Below, in pieces: positions 11,161 to 21,014 of a DNA stretch of 64,000 nucleotides (positions within the stretch are counted from its first letter, which is position 1; every line of letters starts with the position of its first letter). Location of the stretch: NCBI GenBank assembly GCA_023512835.1, contig CM042085.1:44378189-44442188 (forward strand). The letters are read 5' to 3'. The position numbers were made by a program, and so were the translations under genes. The notes under the pieces were generated by a model that worked only from the letters and a program-made list of their open reading frames with translations, ran no database searches and had not been told where the DNA came from. The stretch comes from Taxillus chinensis (taxonomy: Eukaryota > Streptophyta > Magnoliopsida > Santalales > Loranthaceae).

Positions 11161-12456
11161 AGGGTACCTTTAACCACCGATGGTCCGGCCCCACCCTCCG
11201 CCGTTGGAGGTGGTAGCTCGACCTCCTCCTGGGGTGTTCCATTCAGCGCAAACACCCTCCCTTGGCCCGTGCAACTAGTCGGCTCACCCTCGGGACGATT
11301 CCCACCGTGTCTGCCTCCAAGATCAACCTGTTGTCGCTCCAGCCTCCCTTGAGGTCGGGTCTGGTTCGATCCTGCCTGATTAGCCTGGCCACCGACGAGC
11401 TGGTCTCTCTGGCTGGTGCATAGAAATTGGCATCACTCCTTGTCCTGGATGCCATGCCCCAACTCCCTTGTTACCACTCCGGAAAACTCAGCTCAAATGG
11501 CCCTCTCGTCCACCTCTATTGCATCTCCAATCCTTCTTTGGACACTCCCTCCCTGAAGTGGCCTTGCTCCCTACAACAATGACAACCGCCGGGGAGACCT
11601 CCTGTTGGACCTCTCTCGTCTATCGCCGCCAAAGGTAGACCTCCCTAGGTTCACCGATGGCTGTCCCCGCTTGTGGAAGGAACTGCTATCTCTCTCCTCG
11701 GTCTTGGGCCTCTTGGGCCCCGAATCACATTCGGATCCGCCCTGCAACCGGCGACCCTGATGGGCCTCGCCTCCCATCATCCAGCTCCCTCTCGCCGACA
11801 CGAGCTATCTTTACTACCTCAGGATAAGTCCTCAAGCGCAAGATCACCACCCCTCGCCTAAGGGCTGGCCTAAGGCCCAAAGTGAACTTCTGGGCCTTCA
11901 GGTCCTCCTTGCTATAGTCTCGGGAGCAAACCTACTCAAACTCCAAAACTCCCGCTCATACTCGGGCACTATCTTCGATCCTTGCCTTAAGCTGCCAAAT
12001 TCCTCCCTCTTTTGCCACCTTAATGACTCGGGGAAGAACTCGTCATGGAAGAGTTGCAAGAACTCCTCCCACAACATGAACCGCACCGCACGGCTCCTCG
12101 CGACACTCGACCACCACTCCAAAGCATTCTCCTCCAGCTGCCGAATGGCGGTCTCACCTTATCCTCCTCCCGGGGTAGGAGAAAGGAAAACACATGCTCG
12201 ATCTGCCTCAACCAATGCTCGCCTACCACAGGATCCCCTTCTCTGTTGAACCTTGGAGGTTGTTCCTTTCGAAACCTTGTCACCACGTCATCATCTGCCC
12301 AAATCGGTACGCCACCCAGCGAACTCTCATGCTCACGAGGTAACCCCCACTGGTGGTGGTGGTACCACCCGCCGTGCTGCCATTTCACGGTGCACCTCCT
12401 CCCGAACCTCCCGCAGATACCCTCCCTCGGCTCTCGGACTTCAGTCGGATGCCCTC
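11161..12456 (-). pseudogene. Gypsy B gag, main part
   Basis: The retrotransposon gag core is seen at 11,898-12,390 (GDPVVGEHWLRQIEHVF, FLQLFHDEFFPESLR, VPEYEREFWSLSRFAPE). A damaged CCHC knuckle (CHCCREQGHFREG) lies near 11,540-11,590, then a basic low-complexity tail. The gene is cut at 12,456 by copia C and its N-terminal end is at 25,105-25,232. The flank CCCTC on both sides of C shows that it was one gene before the insertion. Several frameshifts are present. Confidence 0.8.
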
Positions 12457-13632
12457 TCGTTGGATCAAACCCGGAATTTGGATAATGCTAATAAAGCCTT
12501 ATGTAATTTGATCTGGAGATCTTTTGTGTTTATTTGATCATTGCAGAAGGTATGTCACTAATCCAAAGATGCACTCGTGAGAGCAAAGCTAAGGACAGGA
12601 TACATAATCCCGATCCGGACAAGAGTTAGTGTCGTCAAACACTTGGTAAATAACCAAGTAACAAATACATACGGAATAAGGAACAATCCTACGGACTAAG
12701 AACTTAAAGGATAAGTGCGGAGTAAGGAAAATAAGTGCGGAGTAAGGAAAATAGATGCGGAGTAAAGAAACCAGATGCGGAGTAAGGAATCCGGACTTAT
12801 TACTCGCCCGGAGTAAGGAACTTACATACGGAGTAAGGAACTTACATGCGGAGTAAGGAACTTACATACGGAGTAAGGAACTTACATGCGGAGTAAGGAA
12901 CCTACATGCGGAGTAAGGAACTTACATGCGGAGTAAGGAAGTCACGACACGGACTAAGGATTCCAAGATGAATAGATACGGAGTAAGCAACCACTGACAC
13001 GGAGTAAGGTTCCGAGCTTCATTAACTACGGAGTAAGGAAAATTACACCGGACCAAGAAGACCCTGCTCCAACAAAACCGCATTTAAAGTTATCGGCTCG
13101 TCTGTCCCGATGTAAGACGAATGCATTTAGAACAAGAAGAATCTTACACGTGGATCATCCGGATATGTGGACACAACCTTAATTGTATCTCGGAACTCAC
13201 AAAGACACTTATACTCTTCAAATCCAAGATCTTGAGCTCCACAATCCGCATGCAGTCAAGGCGGACAGATTACCGAGGGATAGTTAGTCTTGAACGCATT
13301 CGGAACTTCAAGTTCCAAGGTTGTCTCTTAGGAATGTTTTGTATAAATATTCATACTTATACTTCATGTACATGTGTGCTTAGGTGGGCAAAAATAGAAA
13401 AGGAACTTGGCTAGTGTGTGAGTTCATTGTTGTAAACGAGTGTAAGAGAGTGTTTGCTTCTATTTTGTTGTAATCACCTTGTGATAATAAAACAAAATAC
13501 TTCCACTATCTGGTTATCTTCCTGCGGTGATTCTATCACTTAAACTAGATAAGTCTTTGTGTCTTGAGAGAAAAGAAAGAGTTCGAATAAGAGCCTATTC
13601 ACCCCCCCCCTTTAGGCTCCAAGGGACCATCA
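12457..13632 (+). repeat. 5' LTR of copia C
   Basis: About 1,176 bp, matching 23,927-25,104 end to end. The start reads TCGTTGG where the sister copy has TGTTGG, one inserted C. The right end is GGGACCATCA. A TATA box (GTATAAATAT, 13,341-13,350) is followed about 140 bp later by an AATAAAA-like signal near 13,486. A poly-C tract at about 13,601-13,611 precedes the end, as in related LTRs. The U3 part carries a tandem array (12,670-13,045). Confidence 0.93.
12670..13045 (+). repeat. 20-bp tandem array in the 5' LTR of copia C
   Basis: About fifteen units on a 20-bp period, core CGGAGTAAGGAA with spacer CTTACATA or CTTACATG. The central six units are nearly perfect and the outer ones diverge. 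The same array, in the same register, is in the 3' LTR. It lies upstream of the TATA box, the position of LTR enhancers. A regulatory role is inference. Confidence 0.9.
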
Positions 13633-13634
13633 AG

Positions 13635-13645
13635 TGGTATCGAGC
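13635..13645 (+). other. Primer-binding site of copia C, one base short
   Basis: TGGTATCGAGC stands two bases after the LTR. The initiator methionine tRNA site in copia elements is TGGTATCAGAGC; here the A of CAG is missing. Gypsy K has the identical defect at 58,205. Confidence 0.85.
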
Positions 13646-13692
13646 AAGTTCTACTTCGTTCTAAGTAGAGATCCCACTCTTTCAATCTCGAA

Positions 13693-15982
13693 ATGGCCGA
13701 AGAAAGCAAGATGCTATTCAACACTCGCCTTAATTCCGGAGGTGCACAGGAGCCCATCCCGAATCGAACAAACGGTGAAAATGTCGACCCACCACAACCC
13801 TGCCGCGCCGCTTCAACCACGGAGTTCGGGTTTACTCTAACGAAACCGCCCAAATTCACACCTGAGCTTTTCTCCCGGTGGAAAGCTCGCATGAAGATGT
13901 TTATGGTTTGCCATGATCATCTTATGTGGCCATGTCTTCATCAGAGATTCCAATTCCGATGACTATCGGAGAACATGGCGTAAGGAGGCCAAAGAGCGAT
14001 CTTGAACTTACCAACGATGAAAGAGCCTGGCGAGGGCGCTAGTGAAAAGGCTCGGCTTATGTTACATCGTCTTTGGATTCCGAGGCTTTCCGCGGACGTC
14101 CAGAGGCCGCACGACAAGCAAAAGTCGTTTGGGACAACCGACAATCCTCCATGAGGGGAGTCGGTCCCGGGATGCAGAATGTGATCGTACTCTCGAATGA
14201 GAACTTTGAGAGTTTTAATCATAAACCGGGCGAATCACTTGAAAGCATCTATCGGAGATTCGGCAAGCTCATACTTGAACCGAAGACCGTCAATGAGCAT
14301 TACTCTCAATCCCGGATCAATGACAAGTTCTTTCGCTCCTTGCCGGATCGCTACTACTCCAAACAACTCCGGATGCAATCGACAAAAGCCCTGCGTATGT
14401 TCCCCTTGAAGAACTATATGGAGAGCTCCGGACTCACGAAGTCAGGTTTAAGTACTCGCGGAGATGAGAAAATAGCTCGGAAAGAAAAGGGGGTAGCTCT
14501 CAAAGCTACTGGAATGTCTAAACATACTGAGGAATGATGATACGGACGTATCCGACAATTCGATTCGACGAGGAGGAGGAGATAGCCCTTCTTGTCAAAT
14601 CCTTTGAGCGATTCCTACGGAAAAGCGAAGGGATCAGAAGACGCTCATCATCATCGTTCCAAAGGAAGGAGCGACCGGAGACCAGTTCCCAGGAATGTTT
14701 CAACCGTGGGAAAACCGGTCACCGGGCCAAGGAATGCAGTCCAAAGCAAAGGTGGCCGAGAAAAGTGACAAGGTAAATCCTCGCCGCTCCACCTCGGATA
14801 ACAGCAAGAGCAAGAGAAAGGCGCTCGTGACAAAATACATGAGTGGCTCGGAAGAAGAGGAGGAATCCTCGGATGATGAGCCGACCATTAAGCCGAACGT
14901 CCGCCTCATGGCAAATGCCGAGGTACCTTCTATCTTCGAGCTCCCTGAGTAAATTAGAATCTCTTACTATTGCATGTGATCATGAAAAGAATGAGAGACT
15001 AATAATTACTCAAATGTACAAAGATATGGAAAGTCGGAATAAACGTCTCGAATTTACTATTAATAGACTCGAAAAGGACGTCGCCGACTTCGGAGGAAAG
15101 GAAGCTTGGTATCATGATCTAAGAGCTGAAAATCATTTGTTAAATACCAATCTCTCAGGCCTAAAAGTTATAGTGAAAAGACTCGAAAATGAATCGGAAC
15201 AGAAAAGGAAATAAATCGTAAGTGGCTAAAATCCGGGAAATAGCCTCTACCTTTAGGGATCGACCCTGACGACATTCGAGTCAAACCTGGCCTAGGTTCT
15301 GAACCATCAACCTCCATAGCTCAAGCTACCGAGTGTCCTCCGGATTTCACTCCTAAACTAACCAACTTATATCCCGTTAGTACATCTAAACCGTTGGATG
15401 GTTTCATTTCGAGTGGCACCATAGTATATGATCGTGGAGCAGGTCATTCATCGCACTTCGCAAGCGAAGACCCGTAACTAAAGATGAAGGGAAGGCTGCT
15501 GCGATTAAAGCCAAAATCGTAGCACCCAAAAAGAAAGACAAGGCTAAGGCCGATGCATTTAGGGCCAAGAGCGCGTCACCCAAACGTAATGGATTAGGCC
15601 AGAGGGAATAGAGTAGAAAAACCGTAAAATCTAAGAGACTCGTATCCCCTCGTTTGTACTTCACATTATAGTGTCCGTTCCATCCGTAGGGAAATGGGTC
15701 ATTATCACTATGAATGTTGGAGTCTATCTCGATAGCCGGCTTTGTAATCAATTTCAATCAAATAAAGATCAGTTTAATAAAAGGGGTTCTTCGAGCAAAA
15801 CAAGATCTAAATCTAAAAGGAGTGTCTCTCCCAAGAAAACCCAAACAAAAGAAGCAGCCGAAACTAACAAGTTAATGTCAACGTGGAAAGCTAAGAGTCC
15901 TAACAAAATCAAATCCGTAAATGTTGACAATATTGCTGCTCACTCTAACCGCCCGAAACAAGTTTGGGCACCAAAAGTGTAA
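13693..15982 (+). pseudogene. Copia C gag region
   Basis: The start MAEESKMLFNTRL at 13,693 follows the PBS by about 50 bp. The N-terminal part has KFTPELFSRWKARMKMFM, the copia gag entry. A UBN2-like core follows, in other frames, at 14,073-14,420 (ESFNHKPGESLESIYRRFGKLI). The CCHC knuckle at about 14,690-14,745 reads CFNRGKTGHRAKEC with arginine in place of the second cysteine. An acidic serine-rich stretch and a predicted coiled coil (ERLIITQMYKDMESRNKRLE, 14,990-15,210) come next. A lysine/serine-rich tail ends PKQVWAPKV just before the protease. At least four frameshifts and a stop at 15,982 interrupt it. A long gag with coiled coil is common in this lineage. Confidence 0.8.
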
Positions 15983-16029
15983 ACGTTGTCTTTCGAGAGC
16001 ATCTCTCTGGAATGAATTGCCGGATCACT

Positions 16030-19000
16030 TGAAGTTAAAGATCAATCAAAGCAAGTGGATCCTTGATAGTGGATGCTCCGGACATATGACGGGTGACCAG
16101 ACTCGCTTGTAGAAGTTAATGATAAACAAGGTCCATCCGTTTCATATGGCGACAACAACAAAGGTAAGATCGTCGGGTATGGCACTTTAACTAAAGGCTG
16201 TGTATCAATCACTAAAGTTGCACTAGTCGAAGGTTTAAAGCATAATTTGCTAAGTGTCGAGAACTATGTGACAAAGGATTTCTTGTTTCCTTTTTGTCCA
16301 ACACCGGACAAGAAGAGAAAACTTATCCGAAGACGTTAAGTTATCCGGATCAAGAGATGGGGACATATATTCAAGTGGTCTTAAGAAATAATTCTTTTCG
16401 ACCCGTATGCTTCCTCACGAAAGCAAGAGATGAAGATAGTTGGTTATGGCACAAGCGATGCGCACATTTAAATTTTAAGACTTTGTCTAAATTGGCGTCA
16501 CTTGATCTTGTCACCGGTCTACCCAAACTCAAGTTCTCCAGAGACACTCTCGTCGAGAATGCCAACTTGGTAAAACAGACCAAACACGGCTTTAAGAGCA
16601 AATCAGTTAACTCAATAACTGCTCCTCTGCAACTTCTTTATATGGACCTATGTGGTCCTATATCTCTTCATCACTAGTCTGGTGCGAGATATACTCTTGT
16701 GGTTATCGATGATTACACCCGATACACATGGGTGATGTTCCTGAAATCAAAGGATCAAACTTTTGAACATCTTGTAGATCTCTTCAACTGGATAAGCAAC
16801 TCACAAGGACCGAGCATTAAATGCATCAGGAGTGATCATGGTACGTAATTTGACTTTTCAAAAATGAGATCATATTGTTCGAATAGGGCATACAAAGATG
16901 ACTTCTCTGCTCCCCGAACCCCACAACAAAATGGGGTAGTCGAGCGCAAGAATCGAACTTTAGTTGAAGCTGGTAGATCCATGTTAGCGGGGGCAACGCT
17001 TCCTCTCGGCCTATGGGTCAAGCCGTGTCCACTGCTCGCTATGTTCGTAACGGAACTCTAATAAATAAATCTACCATGAAAACACCCTATAAGATGTGGA
17101 GAGGACGAAAACCTTCAATTTCACATTTCGAGCCTTTGGGTGTACTTGCTATATACTTGATAAATGGCAAAGAGACCCAGGAATAAATTTGAACCAAAAT
17201 CGATGATGGGATTTTTGTCGAATACTCACTTCATAGCAAGGCTTATCGGGTCTTCAATAGAAAACTTTTTAAAGTTGAAGAATCTATCCATGTAACCTTT
17301 GATGAAGCTAATCTTGTTTGGTCAAAAGTCGGTCCTTCAAATTCCAATATGCAGTCATGGACAGCAACGTCGATTACTCGAAGTTTATGAATATCCCCGT
17401 TACACATCCCGACTGGTATCCCGACCAACCACGTGGCATCAGCGAGACACAACGAAATTTTATGGATGATGCTATGGATGATTCGACTCCGGACTACCAC
17501 TTAGCTCCGGACAAACTCCTACGGATACACAAATTCCCAGGGCCCCTTCAAGTTCGTCCGGACTAGTTAACACTGGAAGAAACAGTGTTGCGTAACCAAC
17601 TAGTTCATCCGTACCTCTAATTACGGCGAAGCTCAATCGGTTGATACAACCGAACCACCCAATCTGGAAGAGCTTCAAATTGTTCAAGATCAACCAACAC
17701 ATGCACAAGAATTATAGATGGACCCGAAACCATCCCTCGGATCAAGTGATTGGTGATCCTACTCGTTGGTGTAAGAACAAGAGCAGCCACCTCAAACACG
17801 AGTCTTTACTCATGCTTTCTATCTCAAATAGAACCAAAGGTGGTAGATGAAGCTCTTCAAGATTCAAACCGGATAAGAGGCCATGCAAGAAGAGCTGAAT
17901 CAATTTAAGAGAAATAATGTGTGGACCTTAGTACCAAGGCCTAAGTCTCAGCAAGTCATTGGCGTTAAATGGGTGTTAGGAACAAGCTTGATACGAGATG
18001 GAATAGTAATCCGAACAAAGCCGGACTGGTAGCCAAAGGATATCGTCAAGAAGAAGGAATAGATTATGATGAAACCTTTGCTCCGGTCGCAAGACTTGAG
18101 GCAATCCGAATGTTTAGGCGTATGCTTCATATGAAAACTTCATAGTTTATCAAATGGACGTCAAGAGCGCATTCCTGAATGGAGACCTTCAAGAGGAGGT
18201 GTATGTTGAACAACCTCCTGGCTTCATTGAACCTAAGGCGGGACATCTTGTCTACAAACTTCAGAAAGCTCTATATGGTTTGAAGCAAGCTCCAAGAGCC
18301 TGGTACGACACCATCGTCGGAATTCCTACTTGCTCATAACTTCCAAAAAGGGAAGATAGACACCACCCTATTTCTATGACAAGAGAAAGGACACACTCGA
18401 TCGTACAAATATACGTGGACGATATCATTTTCGGATCAACGAATCCGAAGCTTTGTGAAGAGTTTGCTAAGTTGATGACAGGCAAGTTTGAAATGAGCAT
18501 GATGGGAGAACTGTCCTACTTCCTTGGAATTGAAGTCAAACAATTAAAGGAAGGAATCTTTATCAATCAAGGCTAAGTACACTCGCGATCTTATTAAGAA
18601 GTTTGGTATGGAAGGTTCATCTCCCGTCAAAACTCCAATGCTGTCGGTGCCAAGTTAGATCCGGATGTGGACGGCATATCAAGTAAATGTGATTGACTAC
18701 GAGAGGATGATCGGATCCTTGCTTTATCTTACGGCAAGTCGCCCCGGACATTATGTTTGCAACTTGCATTTGTGCACGATATCGAGGCAAATCCCAAGGA
18801 GTCACATATGCTTCATGTAAAACGGATATTAAGGTATCTCAAAGGGACGATGGATTTGGGCCTCTGGTACCCAAAGGAGTCCAACTTCACCTTATCCGGG
18901 TACTCGATGCCGACTTGCTGGATGTCGCATCGACAGAAAGCACAAGCGGTACGTGTGGTTTCTTGGAAATAGATTGATCTCATGGTTCAAGTAGAAGCGA

Positions 19001-19357
19001 ATTCCGTATCAACCTCTATCGCCGAGGCGGAATATATAGCTCTTTGGAGTTGTCTGCGCATGACTACTTTGGATGCAAAGTCAACTTATCGACTACGGAT
19101 TCACCATGTCCTCTATTCCACTTTCTTGTGACAACACTAGTGCAATTGCCATCAGCAACAATCTGTCATGCATCCTAAGACGAAGCACATTGAGGTCCGG
19201 TATCACTTCATACGCGATCATGTTCTCAAAAACCATATTTCACTGGAACATGTTGCCACCCGAAGATCAATTAGCGGACATATTTACAAAGCCTCTACCC
19301 GATGCAAGGTTTTTCGAACTACTCTTCCGATTAGGTATGCTCGACTTCTCTGCATAG
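16030..19357 (+). pseudogene. Copia C protease, integrase, reverse transcriptase, RNase H
   Basis: Domains in order: protease WILDSGCSGHMTG (about 16,055-16,095); pre-integrase WLWHKRCAHLNF (16,440); integrase MDLCGP, VVIDDYTRYTWVMFLK (16,700-16,745), IRSDHGT (16,835) and PQQNGVVERKNRTL (16,920-16,965), covering all three catalytic positions; RT NNVWTLVPRP (17,910), [20 protein letters not shown] (18,035-18,090), [12 protein letters not shown] and [12 protein letters not shown] (18,154-18,310), then the catalytic YVDD (about 18,409); RNase H HPKTKHIEVRYHFI (19,168) to the LTKPL-equivalent and stop at 19,357. A stop (TAG) lies near 16,675 and frame changes occur about every 200-400 bp. Coding potential is clear from motif order, function is not. 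Confidence 0.9.
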
Positions 19358-21014
19358 TTTCTCATTTGAGTTACCCAACAGTATATTTACTCACAGAGAC
19401 CATGCATTGTATGTTTTACGAAAGTAGTAGAAACTCTCTTACTGTATTGCTGATCATACTTTCATTGTTCAACGGTTTCATGCTTCGATATTAATCTCAA
19501 CCTCATTATGGGAGGATGCTTGCGTTTCCTGACTGAAGTCGTTTAAAGCTAACATAATTACGGTTTATATGATTTACCTCGGTCGGATTCATGATCTTCA
19601 CATCCATTAATCACCACATGACCAAAGCATGTTCATTTAGATTACTCTATTAACGTGCATAGTTGAAGAAGTGAAATGGGCTACCTTGGAATGCCTGGTG
19701 GATGAATACACAAACGCATTTGATCAAGAAGTATAGTTTTCTAATAAGATAGACAGTCTTTGAACTACAAATTGGAACGGTCAACCGAGAGGATTGCACA
19801 ATCTACGGGGGAGAAAATGCTTTATATTTTATTCGATAATACCCCCGTATATGTCTCATGACCTTTTTCCTTGTGTCTATCTCGAGGGGAGCTTTTCATT
19901 GAGAGGATTAAATGATCTACGGGGAGCAGCAATGAACCCCCTAATATGTCTCGGATTCTCCCTCCTCTACGCTGTTATTCCTGGGATCTGTTGGACATGC
20001 TTGTTTTAAATCGGAAAAGTTGCATGTGTGGATGTATTTTCTTTCTTCAACCATGCATTTTAATCGACTAATCATCTCGCATTCTTTTGACATGTGTTCA
20101 CCTTATCATTTCACACTCATGAATCCTAATGAAGCCAAATCATATGATCTTTAATTAATCTTAGCTACGCTGTTCAGCAAGACGGTTTCGCTACGTTGAC
20201 CTATATGAACCTGTGTATTGCTATCGACATATGCCCCGACTCGGTAATATTGATCACTTTCACATTGCGTACGTCTACTACATTCCTTGCCATGCATGAG
20301 TTTTGTTTCTTGTTAGTTCGGATTATGTTGTTTTTCACTGATTATCTTCTCCAATCCGTACTAATCCTTGCCTGTTTAGCCTTTGTATTTTCCGTATATC
20401 TTTATTTAGCTTCTCAGGTTCAGATTTTCTTTGCAACCATATTGATAAATCCAGTCCATAGTCTCGGATTTGAAGTGTTGTGGTACTTCTCTTCTCTTCG
20501 ACTTATTGATTGCAAAGGGATCTACTCTACATTCTCACCAAACTCGTTTATGACGGACGAGGTCTATTATTCATCCGGATACTCTTTCACGAATATTATT
20601 AACTCCGGATGAGTGTCGGCTCTTTCCTCCGGACTCGACTTTGTTCAATTGTGACAATTCACGTATACTCTTATGTCGCATGCTTTTGAGGAGGAATAAT
20701 GATGATTCATTAAATGCCTATCTCGGGTTGCATACACACTTCTCTGGATGGCAACCAGGTTGTAATCTCTACTTGGTCATGCGGTCTCCACGACATCGTT
20801 TTATTCGGAGACGCCTTGATATCCAGACAAATGACATCGGCATGTCGCGCGGGTCCCCACCTCACTCCCACATTCCTAGACCCGCCAACATTTGCGGACT
20901 CGGTCTTATATGTTCGATCATTCTGCGAAGCACAGTATTGCTCATTTCAAATCCCTAACCCTCTCGTTGCTCCTTCCTACTGTCAAGACCTCACCTTTCC
21001 TCTTTTCCTTCCCA
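19358..21014 (+). other. Copia C post-pol untranslated region with two polypurine hairpin blocks
   Basis: No coherent reading frame. Two related blocks, at 19,788-19,860 and 19,895-19,965, each have GAGAGGATT, a G-rich purine run, a C-run that can pair with it, then TATGTCTC. In the first the arms are TACGGGGG (19,804-19,811) and CCCCCGTA (19,842-19,849). The stretch 19,985-20,510 matches the right piece of copia A (27,440-27,950). Confidence 0.75.

Noticed and set aside
12670..13045. Regular short repeats resembling a CRISPR array
   Set aside because: Units are contiguous 20-mers without unique spacers, lie in an LTR and recur identically in the partner LTR.
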